Shown: piece after piece, positions 49,135 through 57,848 of the stretch
How positions within the stretch are numbered: the first letter of the stretch is position 1
Layout of the letters: every line of letters starts with the position of its first letter
Assembly: GCA_045534265.1 (NCBI GenBank)
Contig: JAZSJH010000007.1
Span: 124,001-188,000, forward strand
Direction of reading: 5' to 3'
From: CAKVLS01 sp045534265
GTDB taxonomy: Bacteria; Bacillota; Clostridia; Christensenellales; UBA1242
DNA: 64,000 nucleotides
Program-made: the position numbers and the translations under genes
Notes under the pieces: generated by a model
The model's input: only the letters and a program-made list of their open reading frames with translations
Told to the model about the DNA's origin: nothing
Database searches by the model: none

Positions 49135-50799
49135 ATGTTTGAAATAAAAATTGATAATATGACTGTTACTGCCGAAAACGGCGAAACAATACTAGAAGTA
49201 GCAAAAAGAAATCATATTGATATTCCAACCCTTTGCTACCTAAAAGAAATAAACGAAGTTGCAAGCTGTAGAGTTTGTGTTGTAGATGTTGAAGGTATGA
49301 GAAATCCAGTAACTGCTTGTACTACAAAAGTAAGAGAAGGAATGGTTATCTCTACAAATAGCGAAAGAGTTCAAAAAGCAAGAAGAACGGCTGTAGAACT
49401 ACTTCTTAGCAATCACAACAGAAAATGCCTAAGCTGCGCTAAAAACACAAAATGCACACTTCAAAAATTAAGTGCTAAATTTGGTTGTGACGAAGATAAA
49501 TATGCTGGCAAACAAATTGAAGCTACAGAAGACCATTCAAACGGTGCTATAGTTAGAGACGCTAGCAAATGTATCCTTTGTGGCAAATGTGCTGCTGTAT
49601 GTTCTGCTATTCAAGGTTGCGAAGCTATCGGCAAAATCAACCGTGGATTCAACACTCAAGTAGGTTGTGCTTTTGAAGAACAACTAGAAAATTCATCTTG
49701 TATCGGTTGCGGACAATGCGTTCTTGTTTGTCCAACTGGCGCTCTTGTTCAACAAAACAACATAAGAGATGCAAGAAAATTGATTGCAGATCCAAATGTA
49801 AAAGTTATTGCTCAAGTAGCTCCTGCTGTTAGAGTTGCAATCGGCGAAGAATGGGATAACACTTTGGGTAAATGGAGTGAAGGCAAAATGATTACTGCTC
49901 TTCGCAGAATTGGTTTTGATGCTGTATATGATGTAAACGTAGGTGCTGACCTTACAATTATCGAAGAAGGCAACGAACTAATCGAAAGAATTACAAAAGG
50001 TGGAAAACTGCCTATGTTTACTAGCTGCTGCCCAGCTTGGTACAACTATATTGAGAAAAACCACCCAGACCTTGTTGAAAACTTGAGTACTTGCAAATCT
50101 CCTAACGAAATGATGGGAAGTTTGGTTAAATACACTCAAAAAGATACAAAAGTAGTATCTATTATGCCTTGTACTGCAAAGAAAAGAGAAATCAAAAAGT
50201 TTGGCGAAGTAGATGTATCTCTAACAACTAGAGAACTTGTTTCTATGATTAAAGAGTCAAACATTGACTTCCCATATCTTGAAGATGGTAAGTTTGATGA
50301 GCCATTTGGCGACTATACTGGTGGCGGACTTATCTTTGGTGCAACTGGTGGTGTTATGGAAGCAGCTCTTCGTTATGCTGTTGCAAAAATCACTGGTGAG
50401 ACAAAAGTTGACTTTACAGAAGTTAGAGATAATGATGGTATCAAAGAAGCTTCTGTTACAGCTGGCGATTTGACACTAAATATCGCTGTAGTTCACGGAT
50501 TAAAAAATGCAGAAAGACTTCTTGCAGATATTAGATCCGGCAAAAAGACATATCACTTTGTTGAAGTTATGGCTTGCCCAGGTGGCTGTGTAAACGGCGG
50601 TGGTCAACCATTTGTTGACTATGACAAAGTATGCAGAGAAACTGTATACAAAACTCGTGGTAAATCACTTTATACCGCTGATAAATCTATGGAACTTAGA
50701 GTAAGTGATGCAAGCCCTGCTGTAAAACATATCTACAAAGATATTTTGAAAGACGACCATAAACTTGCACACAAACTTCTTCATGTACACAAAGATTAA
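49135..50799 (+). CDS. hydA: [FeFe] hydrogenase catalytic subunit HydA
   Basis: 554 residues. N-terminal [2Fe-2S] domain (CYLKEINEVASCRVC), a His/Cys-ligated cluster (NHNRKCLSCAKNTKC), two [4Fe-4S] clusters (CILCGKCAAVC, CIGCGQCVLVC), then the H-cluster domain with all three signatures: TSCCPAW (296-302), MPCTAKKRE (344-352) and EVMACPGGC (477-485, with Cys481 and Cys485). It reduces protons to H2, or oxidises H2, with NADH and ferredoxin. Four bases after hydB, with AAAGGAG. It ends at a strong terminator. Confidence 0.97.
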   Translation: MFEIKIDNMTVTAENGETILEVAKRNHIDIPTLCYLKEINEVASCRVCVVDVEGMRNPVTACTTKVREGMVISTNSERVQKARRTAVELLLSNHNRKCLSCAKNTKCTLQKLSAKFGCDEDKYAGKQIEATEDHSNGAIVRDASKCILCGKCAAVCSAIQGCEAIGKINRGFNTQVGCAFEEQLENSSCIGCGQCVLVCPTGALVQQNNIRDARKLIADPNVKVIAQVAPAVRVAIGEEWDNTLGKWSEGKMITALRRIGFDAVYDVNVGADLTIIEEGNELIERITKGGKLPMFTSCCPAWYNYIEKNHPDLVENLSTCKSPNEMMGSLVKYTQKDTKVVSIMPCTAKKREIKKFGEVDVSLTTRELVSMIKESNIDFPYLEDGKFDEPFGDYTGGGLIFGATGGVMEAALRYAVAKITGETKVDFTEVRDNDGIKEASVTAGDLTLNIAVVHGLKNAERLLADIRSGKKTYHFVEVMACPGGCVNGGGQPFVDYDKVCRETVYKTRGKSLYTADKSMELRVSDASPAVKHIYKDILKDDHKLAHKLLHVHKD

Positions 50800-50808
50800 T
50801 ATAAATAA

Positions 50809-50839
50809 AAAATGCTACAAAACAATGTAGCATTTTTTG
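50809..50839 (+). terminator. Rho-independent terminator of the hydrogenase operon
   Basis: AATGCTACA/TGTAGCATT stem, AAACAA-type loop, T6. Confidence 0.9.
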
Positions 50840-50931
50840 TTTCATTTTAATCATACAAATTGTATATATTTGCCCAAATTATTTGTAAAAAAAGCCCTTT
50901 AGATGTTATTATATTATTAGGAGAAAAAGAT

Positions 50932-51423
50932 ATGGAAATCAAAATGTCAAAACAAGATAAAATCAAATGGGATAAAAGATACATGGAACTAGCAACTCTT
51001 GTTAGCAGCTGGAGCACTTGCTTTAAGGAAAACAGAAATGTAGGAGCAGTTCTTGTTAAGAAAAATCGCATTTTGACAGTTGGATATAATGGCGCACCAA
51101 GTGGAGTTAAAAACTGTGTTGAACGTGGAGAATGTTTGAGAATCAAGCTTGGCATTGAAAGCGGAACTAGAGCCGAAACTTGCTATTCTATTCACGCAGA
51201 GCAAAACGCAATTGTTCAAGCAGCAAAATTAGGTCTTAATACCGAAGGGGCAACTTGTTATGTAACACATCAACCTTGCGCAACTTGCTCAAGACTTTTA
51301 ATCAGCGCAGGTGTTACTCGTATTGTTTACAAAGAGTCATACCCAGATAAATTTTCATTAGAATTATTAAAAGAAGCTGGCGTAAAGCTAGAACAAATAG
51401 ATGATATAATCAAAGGAAAATAA
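50932..51423 (+). CDS. dCMP deaminase-like (ComEB-type) protein
   Basis: 163 residues. Zinc deaminase motifs: HAEQNAI (His and Glu) and PCATC (two Cys), with NVGAVLVKKNRILTVGYNGAPSG, the dCMP deaminase substrate region. It makes dUMP for dTMP synthesis. ATG 50932 follows AGGAGAAAA; the longer frame is unsupported. The next gene starts four bases after its stop. Confidence 0.93.
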   Translation: MEIKMSKQDKIKWDKRYMELATLVSSWSTCFKENRNVGAVLVKKNRILTVGYNGAPSGVKNCVERGECLRIKLGIESGTRAETCYSIHAEQNAIVQAAKLGLNTEGATCYVTHQPCATCSRLLISAGVTRIVYKESYPDKFSLELLKEAGVKLEQIDDIIKGK

Positions 51424-51426
51424 AAA

Positions 51427-51831
51427 ATGACAGCGAGTGAATTTTGGGCGGAATGGTACCATCATTTTGCAAGAAATGTAGATGAAAAGTTTATGCAAAA
51501 CCACGTTTATGCAAAAGGTTGTTTTCCTTGGCATATATTTTCATTTGATATGGTAGAGCATATTTATACCGAAGACGAAGTTATACCAGATAGATTATGG
51601 GAGCTACTTGAAAATAGCGAATATTATGTTTTGCAAGGCTGGGATTATGATAGTGCTCAAGTCGAAAGGTCTAGCAAAATTAAAGATATAAAGATGCTAA
51701 TAAATCGCAATATAGAAATATATGTAACTGATAAAAAGTTCAAGTGGACCTTTATCAAAACCCACGAAGGCTATAACTTTCTTTGTATCAAAAATGAGCA
51801 TATAAATAAGCCTTTTAGCAAAGATGATTAA
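51427..51831 (+). CDS. DUF4275-like protein
   Basis: 134 residues. The pattern FPWHIFSFDMVEHI and EIYVTDKKFKWTFIKTHE matches my memory of DUF4275 family proteins of Bacillota (WHVFSY ... DVYIVDKEFNWTYVKTHE). Function unknown. Immediately after the dCMP deaminase gene, so co-transcribed; there is no clear Shine-Dalgarno, so translation is probably coupled. Confidence 0.7.
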   Translation: MTASEFWAEWYHHFARNVDEKFMQNHVYAKGCFPWHIFSFDMVEHIYTEDEVIPDRLWELLENSEYYVLQGWDYDSAQVERSSKIKDIKMLINRNIEIYVTDKKFKWTFIKTHEGYNFLCIKNEHINKPFSKDD

Positions 51832-51848
51832 TACATTAAGCAATAAAA

Positions 51849-51878
51849 AAAGACAATGATATATTCATTGCCTTTTTT
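51849..51878. terminator. bidirectional Rho-independent terminator
   Basis: GACAATGA/TCATTGCC imperfect stem flanked by A and T runs between convergent genes. Confidence 0.7.
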
Positions 51879-51886
51879 GTTTTTTA

Positions 51887-53044
51887 TTATTGAGTGAAAT
51901 CATCTGTTTCTGTAAACTCATCTTCAATATAGTCGTCTTCACTTGTTGAAGGAGCTACAGTCATAACTCTTTTTTGAGCTTTTTTATCTTCTTGAACAGA
52001 GCCGTATGCTACGCCACAATGTCTAGCTGCAGCTTCGATTGTTGCCTTATCATAAAAGCCTTGAGAGTAAGCGTCTAGCATTTGTTTGATTTCTTTTGGA
52101 GAAGATTCGTTTGCAAGAAGGCTCTCGATTATTTCTATAACTTCTTTTTTCGCCGCTGCATCTACGTTTGTTTCTACAATGACATGTCCTTCAGGAACGT
52201 CAGTTATAACTTCTTCTGGGTCTACATAATCAAAATCTTCTTCTCTAGAAGATCTTAATGTAAGGCCTTGAGCAGCCGCTACATAATCACAGAAATCTCT
52301 TAGTTCCCCGTATTTATCTTTGTTTGTTTTAACAAAAGTTTCTGCAGTACTAATATCACTAGCTTCTTCTAATTGTTCTTCAGCATAATCTTTTAGATTT
52401 CCAAGGTTTCCAAAGTCTAGGTCATCTCCTATAGCTAGTTGTCCTGCTACGTATGGGTCTAAAAATTGAGTGTTGTGTACAAACCCTTCTGGGTTGTAAT
52501 CATCTGTATGAAGGGCGATTTCTTCAAGAGCAAAGTTTGCGCCGTTATAGTCATACATACCATAGCCGTAGTGAGAAGGAGCTCCGTCTTTGTCTTTAAG
52601 CAATTGGGCTTTGACAGATGGGTCTATCATAAATAAGCTGACAAAATATTCTAAGCCTTGAGTTGCAGGGTTTCTAAATTTTTGGTCTCTAATTGCCATA
52701 ATGCTCTTTTTGATTTGGGCTTCATCAATTAGTGGGTACAAAAACACATATCTATCATCAGGTTGCAAATTGCTGTGGTTATGGCTTGACTCCATATATT
52801 TAGAGCCTGGGTCTCCAGCAATACTTTTGAAAGAAGATTGTTCTTCTTCGCTTTTGCCTTTTGCTTCAGTCCAGCCTTTTTTTACTTCGATATATCTATC
52901 CAAATAAGTATTGTCAGAATATCTAAATGCAAACATATGATTTGGATATTGTTCTTTTAATCTTTCAGCTTCATCAAGTAGTTGTCTTGCCATATATTCT
53001 AGAGATAAATCTGCAATTCGTGATTGTTGTTGATTTCTATTCAT
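51887..53044 (-). CDS. unknown protein, paralogue of 53190-54284
   Basis: 385 residues, acidic, no signal peptide or membrane segment, no recognised domain. Segments line up with the neighbour: DRYVFLYPLIDEAQIKKSIMAIRD vs KNYIFAFQAKSKETIAKSMLSIQD, and the C-terminal helical region EVIEIIESLLANESSPKEIKQML vs EIKEIVDGILNNSSYSNSDKKQLL. Both genes share an identical 24-bp promoter/leader. Probably cytoplasmic and well expressed (regular codon use). It ends at a terminator. Confidence 0.82.
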   Translation of the reverse strand: MNRNQQQSRIADLSLEYMARQLLDEAERLKEQYPNHMFAFRYSDNTYLDRYIEVKKGWTEAKGKSEEEQSSFKSIAGDPGSKYMESSHNHSNLQPDDRYVFLYPLIDEAQIKKSIMAIRDQKFRNPATQGLEYFVSLFMIDPSVKAQLLKDKDGAPSHYGYGMYDYNGANFALEEIALHTDDYNPEGFVHNTQFLDPYVAGQLAIGDDLDFGNLGNLKDYAEEQLEEASDISTAETFVKTNKDKYGELRDFCDYVAAAQGLTLRSSREEDFDYVDPEEVITDVPEGHVIVETNVDAAAKKEVIEIIESLLANESSPKEIKQMLDAYSQGFYDKATIEAAARHCGVAYGSVQEDKKAQKRVMTVAPSTSEDDYIEDEFTETDDFTQ

Positions 53045-53053
53045 AATATAATC

Positions 53054-53077
53054 CCCCCTAGGTTTGTTAGTATAATT
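53054..53077 (-). promoter_or_regulatory. shared promoter/leader of the first unknown paralogue
   Basis: Minus-strand TATACT and AGGGGG ribosome-binding sequence within a 24-bp block identical to 54293-54316; contains palindrome CCTAGG. Confidence 0.75.
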
Positions 53078-53152
53078 TTATCGCAAAAGTGCTCTTTTGT
53101 CAATATTGGAGCGGGTAAATAGCGGCAAAATAGATATTTGAATATAAAATAA

Positions 53153-53186
53153 AAAAAAGAACTATATATCTAATAGTTCTTTTTAA
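53153..53186 (-). terminator. Rho-independent terminator
   Basis: AAAGAACTAT/ATAGTTCTTT stem; A-run on the left gives the T-tail on the minus strand. Confidence 0.75.
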
Positions 53187-53189
53187 TAT

Positions 53190-54284
53190 CTATTTTGTTG
53201 GGGATTGTGGGGTTTCTTGCTCGGGCTTTGTTTGTTGAGAAGTAGATGTAAAGTTAAAACCAGATTTTTTAGCCAAAGCAGAGATTTTATCTCCAGCACC
53301 TAACATTTCGCTATAGTAGGCAAGAAGTTGTTTTTTGTCGCTGTTTGAATAACTTGAATTGTTAAGTATTCCGTCAACGATTTCTTTTATTTCGCCGTCC
53401 ATAAATTCTTCTTCGCTTCTAAACAAAGAGAATTGACCTTTTTCTTCATCTTCTTCTTTTTGTTCTCCGTCTTGGTCATAAGAAGCATCTTCTTCGTCCA
53501 GTCTTTCTTCCACATCTGCAAAGTATTCTTCGTACAATTCGCAAATCATAGCATGTGTTGCTGGGAAGTTTGGGTTTGACTCTATATATCTTTTGAAGTT
53601 TGCAAAATTAAGTGGATCGTTTTTGTCTATAAAAGAATCTTTTTGCATTTGTATAAGTTCGGCTAGATTTCTTGTTTTGTAGTGATTGTCCACCCATGTA
53701 GCAAGGTCAGGAACAACTTTTCCTGCAAGGAGTGATGTTGGATCGTATTCTTCTGATGGTATATGAAACTCAGTAAGAAGATAGTCTCCCCAAACTTTGC
53801 CGTATGTTCCTTGGAATTTGTTTTGCATAGCCATTTTTGTATCCAAAGCCAAAATCATTGTGCCATAAGTATAATCTTCGCTGTGAGATAGTTTTTCGCT
53901 ATTGTTATGTACATCTTGTATAGATAGCATAGATTTTGCTATGGTTTCTTTTGATTTCGCTTGAAAAGCAAAGATATAATTTTTGCCAGGAATTAAACCA
54001 TTGTTTGTGTGCTCTGAAGTTTTGTATAGCTCGCCATCAGCGCCAACGTTTCTAGTTATATATTGCAAAACTTTGATTTTGTCTTCTCTGGTTTGCGCTC
54101 TTTCAAAATCTTCTTGCAAATCTACCAGCATATCAATCTCTTTAGAATTTGCATTTCTTATAGCGAAGGTATAGCTTGGTCTTCCTGTCTTTGGGTCTTT
54201 GATAAAAAATCTTGGATCATTAGTTATTGAATTCCAAAGCAAGTCAACTTGATAGGCAAGAAGCATTTGATTTGTAACGTTCAT
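53190..54284 (-). CDS. unknown protein, paralogue of 51887-53044
   Basis: 364 residues, acidic and soluble, with a very acidic linker (EERLDEEDASYDQDGEQKEEDEE, residues about 255-280) before the C-terminal helical region and a Pro/Gln/Thr tail. No family recognised. It shares the architecture and the leader of the neighbouring gene; the two have diverged strongly in sequence, so the duplication is old while the leader has been kept. Confidence 0.82.
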   Translation of the reverse strand: MNVTNQMLLAYQVDLLWNSITNDPRFFIKDPKTGRPSYTFAIRNANSKEIDMLVDLQEDFERAQTREDKIKVLQYITRNVGADGELYKTSEHTNNGLIPGKNYIFAFQAKSKETIAKSMLSIQDVHNNSEKLSHSEDYTYGTMILALDTKMAMQNKFQGTYGKVWGDYLLTEFHIPSEEYDPTSLLAGKVVPDLATWVDNHYKTRNLAELIQMQKDSFIDKNDPLNFANFKRYIESNPNFPATHAMICELYEEYFADVEERLDEEDASYDQDGEQKEEDEEKGQFSLFRSEEEFMDGEIKEIVDGILNNSSYSNSDKKQLLAYYSEMLGAGDKISALAKKSGFNFTSTSQQTKPEQETPQSPTK

Positions 54285-54292
54285 TTACTATT

Positions 54293-54316
54293 CCCCCTAG
54301 GTTTGTTAGTATAATT
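54293..54316 (-). promoter_or_regulatory. shared promoter/leader of the second unknown paralogue
   Basis: Same 24 bp as 53054-53077 on the minus strand: TATACT, then CCTAGGGGG ribosome-binding region. Confidence 0.75.
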
Positions 54317-54372
54317 ATATCTTAAAATAAGGGTGTAGTCAATATGGACAGAAAAATAGCCGTTATTTGTGT

Positions 54373-54401
54373 TTGCAAGACTGGCTTTTTGGTGTTATAC
54401 T
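54373..54401 (+). promoter_or_regulatory. SigA promoter of tsaD with very short leader
   Basis: TTGCAA at 54373-54378, 17-base spacer, TGtTATACT with the -10 at 54396-54401. A GTG codon in frame with tsaD starts seven bases later. Confidence 0.75.
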
Positions 54402-54417
54402 ATTTTTGGTGAAAAAA

Positions 54418-55476
54418 ATGACTTATTTAGAAAAAGTACAACGAAAATTAAATAACCTTAAAGATAAGCAAGATATATATGTTCTTGGTATAGAGAGTAG
54501 CTGTGACGAAACTTCTATTGCAATACTAAAAAATGGTAGAGAAGTTTTGTGTAATATTATATCTAGCCAAATAGAAATTCATAGACGCTTTGGGGGAGTT
54601 GTTCCAGAAGTTGCTTCAAGAAACCATATAGAAGCCATAGACAATGTCCTAAAAGAAGCCCTAGAGCAGGCAAACATAAGTTTAGAGCAAATAGATGCAA
54701 TAGCCGTAACTTACGGCGCTGGGTTAATTGGCGCCCTTATGGTGGGTGTTTCTTATGCTAAGTCTTTAGCTTATAGTTTAGGACTTCCGCTTGTTGCAGT
54801 AAATCATATCAAAGGTCATATGTCTGCAAACTATATCGCCGACAAAACTCTAGAGCCACCTTTTATAGGTCTTATTGTTAGTGGTGGACATACAGCAATT
54901 GTTAGAGTAGATAATTATTTAGAGCAAACTTTTATAGGTTCAACTCTAGATGATGCAATAGGCGAAGCTTATGACAAAGTAGCAAGGGTTTTGGGACTTG
55001 AATATCCGGGCGGGCCTAAGATAGATAAACTTGCAAAAGAAGGTAAAAAGACTATTGACTTTGTCAAAATTGACACCCTAAAAAATACGTATAACATAAG
55101 CTATAGCGGGCTAAAAACTGCTGTTATCAATTATGTACATAAATTTGAGCAAAACGGCGAAGAAATAAACAAGGCTGATGTTTGCGCATCTTTTCAAGCT
55201 GAGGCTGTTGATGGTCTTGTAGCTAGAGTAATAAGAGCTGCAAAAGAATATAAGTTAAAGCAAATTTGTGTAGCAGGTGGTGTTGCTGCCAACAGTTACC
55301 TTAGAGAAAAAATAACTGAAGAGGGCAAGAAAAATAATATAAAGGTAAATATTCCGCCTATTGTCCTTTGTACTGACAATGCAGCAATGATAGCTTGCCT
55401 TGGATATTATAACCTTATAAACGGCGAAGGTATAAGTGATATGTCTTTGACGGCTGTTCCTAGCCTAAAAATTTAA
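54418..55476 (+). CDS. tsaD: tRNA N6-threonylcarbamoyladenosine transferase
   Basis: 352 residues. Kae1/TsaD with metal ligands H130 and H134 (NHIKGHMSANY), GIESSCDETSIAI at the N-terminus, GLIVSGGHTAIV, DDAIGEAYDKVARVLGL and the C-terminal CTDNAAMIA. With TsaB and TsaE (not seen here) it makes t6A37 in ANN-reading tRNAs; essential. I use ATG 54418. GTG 54409 is in frame, adds three residues and sits seven bases behind the -10, so a leaderless GTG start is possible. Confidence 0.95.
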   Translation: MTYLEKVQRKLNNLKDKQDIYVLGIESSCDETSIAILKNGREVLCNIISSQIEIHRRFGGVVPEVASRNHIEAIDNVLKEALEQANISLEQIDAIAVTYGAGLIGALMVGVSYAKSLAYSLGLPLVAVNHIKGHMSANYIADKTLEPPFIGLIVSGGHTAIVRVDNYLEQTFIGSTLDDAIGEAYDKVARVLGLEYPGGPKIDKLAKEGKKTIDFVKIDTLKNTYNISYSGLKTAVINYVHKFEQNGEEINKADVCASFQAEAVDGLVARVIRAAKEYKLKQICVAGGVAANSYLREKITEEGKKNNIKVNIPPIVLCTDNAAMIACLGYYNLINGEGISDMSLTAVPSLKI

Positions 55477-55499
55477 GGCAAATAATGATTGTTATAACA

Positions 55500-55529
55500 A
55501 AAAAAGACTCTTTTATAGAGTCTTTTTTA
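55500..55529. terminator. bidirectional Rho-independent terminator
   Basis: AAAAAGACTC/GAGTCTTTTT stem with TTTTATA loop between convergent tsaD and ABC permease. Confidence 0.85.
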
Positions 55530-56427
55530 TATTCTTCTTTTTTTCTTGCAGTACATTGATTAAAATATACACACCCATAAGTATAACTATTGTTGATAGG
55601 ACTATTGCATACATAGCGCCTATACTTACTTTTGCTTCACCTATGTATAAACTGCAGTCAATTCCTTTCTTTATTTCTTCGATTATTTCTGTTGGTAAAT
55701 TACTATTTTTTAGCGCTCTAAAAGCACCTGCCATAGTGTGATTTCTAATAAGCGAAGATGCGTATGTACTAGGCAAAAATTTTAATACTGTTTGGATTCC
55801 TGTTCCAAAAGTTGCGATAGGCATATATGCTCCGCAGATAAAACCATAAATAGAACTTACAATGCCGCTGACAGCAGAAACTTGTCCTTGAGTGGTTAAA
55901 AAGTAGTTAACCAAAGAAGAAAGAGCTGTTCCAAATAATGTTAAAACAAGAACATCTAAAAATATAAGTAAACAATCAACAAAAGATAAATACCAACCAA
56001 CAATAGCAAGATAAATAAAACAAGCAAAGGTTGCTATTATACAAATCAAAAATGTACAAACAAAAGTTGCAACATAATAAGAAAGTGCAAGTTTTGATTT
56101 TTTTAATGGTGTAATAAGCAAATCCTTTTTTGCTCCGCTAAATTTATCTTGCACCATTAACATATTTGCACAAAAAGCAACTGTAACGCAACAGACAGAA
56201 AGTAGAGAAGAAAATAGTTGTCCACCTGCAAGGCCGTTTATTATATCTTCAGAAACTGAAAACTCTGCGGGAATAATAGTGGCAAAAGAATCGTGAAACA
56301 TCTTGCCCAAAAATGTTATATACAAAACAAGTAATATAAGCGGTGTAATCAAAGAGCAAAAGAACATTCCTTTGTCTCTAAAAAACAATTTTACATTACG
56401 CTTTGAAAGCATATAAAAACTATTCAT
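55513..56427 (-). CDS. ABC-2 type transporter permease
   Basis: 304 residues with about six membrane helices. Layout is typical of ABC-2 permeases: first helix, a long extracellular loop (residues about 45-75), then five helices. The substrate is unknown; drug, polysaccharide or lipid exporters all have this form. Its start overlaps the ATPase gene by eight bases, so the two are co-translated. Confidence 0.9.
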   Translation of the reverse strand: MNSFYMLSKRNVKLFFRDKGMFFCSLITPLILLVLYITFLGKMFHDSFATIIPAEFSVSEDIINGLAGGQLFSSLLSVCCVTVAFCANMLMVQDKFSGAKKDLLITPLKKSKLALSYYVATFVCTFLICIIATFACFIYLAIVGWYLSFVDCLLIFLDVLVLTLFGTALSSLVNYFLTTQGQVSAVSGIVSSIYGFICGAYMPIATFGTGIQTVLKFLPSTYASSLIRNHTMAGAFRALKNSNLPTEIIEEIKKGIDCSLYIGEAKVSIGAMYAIVLSTIVILMGVYILINVLQEKKKNIKKTL

Positions 56428-57337
56428 TACTACCCCCTTCTACCAAATTTTTTCCAGTTACAGCAAGAAAAACATCATCAAGCTTTCCTTTTGTTATTTC
56501 ATAGTCTTTGAAAATGTTTGGGTTTTCAATTATAAGTTTTGTAGCTTCTGCTGTGTTTTTTACATATATTTTTATGCAGTCTGGCAAAACATCATATTTT
56601 TGTTTTAGTTTTTTTGCGGCACTTTCTTTTGTGTTATAAAGCCTAATATAATCGCCAGTATATTTATTTTTAAGCTCAAGTGGTGTGCCACTTGCAGCAA
56701 TTTTGCCTTTATCTAATATTACAACATTGTCCGCATCAATTGCTTCTTCCATATAGTGTGTCGTCAAAAATATTGTTAAGTTGTCATTTTTTCTCAAACG
56801 GTTGATTGCATTCCAAACCATATTACGAGTTTGTGGGTCAAGTCCTGTTGTTGGCTCGTCTAGGATTAATATTTGTGGTTTGTGTAGTATTGCTCTTGCA
56901 ATATCCACTCTGCGTCTTTGTCCGCCAGATAATTTTCCAACCGGTCTATTAAGCAAACTTTTTATCTCAAACAAGGAGTTTAACTCTTCAAGTCTTGCTT
57001 TGAAATCCCCGCCTTTTATATTGTATAAACTTGCCTTATATTCTAAATTTTCTTTAACAGTCAATTGCTTGTCCAAAACTGAGTCTTGATACACAACGCC
57101 TAATTTTGGCTTTATGTCTTTGATGTTGCTATCTATATTAAATCCGTCAATTATAACTTCGCCGCTATCTTTAATATAATCACCACACATAATATTAATT
57201 GTGGTAGATTTTCCCGCGCCATTTATTCCTAAAAAGGCAAAAAGTGAACCTTTTTTGACAGAGAAAGAAATATCATCAACAGCCTTTATGTCTTTGAAAT
57301 ATTTTTTTAAGTTTTTAATCTCAATTATAGTGCTCAT
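56420..57337 (-). CDS. ABC transporter ATP-binding protein (DrrA-type)
   Basis: 305 residues. Walker A GINGAGKST, signature LSGGQRRRVDIARAIL, Walker B ILILDEPTTGLD, switch His in LTTHYMEEA. The C-terminal extension (residues about 215-305) is typical of DrrA/CcmA-like multidrug or export ATPases. It works with the overlapping permease. Ribosome-binding GAGGAA is weak. Confidence 0.93.
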   Translation of the reverse strand: MSTIIEIKNLKKYFKDIKAVDDISFSVKKGSLFAFLGINGAGKSTTINIMCGDYIKDSGEVIIDGFNIDSNIKDIKPKLGVVYQDSVLDKQLTVKENLEYKASLYNIKGGDFKARLEELNSLFEIKSLLNRPVGKLSGGQRRRVDIARAILHKPQILILDEPTTGLDPQTRNMVWNAINRLRKNDNLTIFLTTHYMEEAIDADNVVILDKGKIAASGTPLELKNKYTGDYIRLYNTKESAAKKLKQKYDVLPDCIKIYVKNTAEATKLIIENPNIFKDYEITKGKLDDVFLAVTGKNLVEGGSNE

Positions 57338-57553
57338 ATTTTGTTCCTCACGATATACATATTATAGCATTAAAAAATAATAAAGTATAATTTTAATTGA
57401 ATAAAAATTTGTATTTAACATTTGATTGTAGATAAAAGGTTTGATAAAGTAGAAGTCGGCAAAATCTAAAAATAGTTATAAAAAAAGTACTAAAAATCAG
57501 CTTGTATTTGTTTTGTGAAACAAAATGAAATTTTTTATAGTTTCACGCCATAT
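57338..57553. other. intergenic stretch left of DnaA-box cluster 2
   Basis: 216 AT-rich bases with no gene. It contains the upstream region of the ABC ATPase (minus strand) and no recognisable RNA or repeat. Confidence 0.5.
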
Positions 57554-57725
57554 TTGTCCACAAACCGTTGTGGATAAATGTGGAAAACCCCCATTATTTT
57601 GTGGAAAACTGTGGATAACTCGGTGGATAAGTGGGTAAAATTGGCTTTGTCAAGCAAAAAATCAACTTTTTTCTAAAAATTTTTACAAATTTGTTAAGTT
57701 ATCCCCAAAAATATTGTGTGGATAA
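57554..57725. other. DnaA-box cluster 2, candidate replication origin
   Basis: Three perfect boxes TGTGGATAA (57569-57577, 57610-57618, 57717-57725) and five single-mismatch boxes (57554-57562, 57579-57587, 57600-57608, 57622-57630, 57699-57707). Starts at 57569, 57579, 57600, 57610 and 57622 are spaced in multiples of about 10 bases, placing boxes on one helical face. An AT-rich stretch (57661-57698) between box groups could be the unwinding element. The intergenic region is 510 bases. No dnaA or dnaN is nearby. Confidence 0.8.
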
Positions 57726-57756
57726 CTAAAAGGGCTAAAAAGACGATTTTATAATA

Positions 57757-57786
57757 AAAAACGCCTTGAATAAAGGGTGTTTTTAA
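57757..57786 (+). terminator. terminator-like hairpin
   Basis: AAAACGCC/GGGTGTTTT stem with wobble pairs, T-rich tail. Confidence 0.45.
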
Positions 57787-57806
57787 TAAAAATGATATAA
57801 AGTAAA

Positions 57807-57838
57807 ATAAAAAACACCCCTAAATTTTCGGGGTGTTT
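57807..57838 (-). terminator. Rho-independent terminator of the gene at 57849
   Basis: AACACCCC/GGGGTGTT stem, TAAATTTTC-type loop; A-run gives a minus-strand T-tail. Confidence 0.85.
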
Positions 57839-57848
57839 CAACTTGTTT

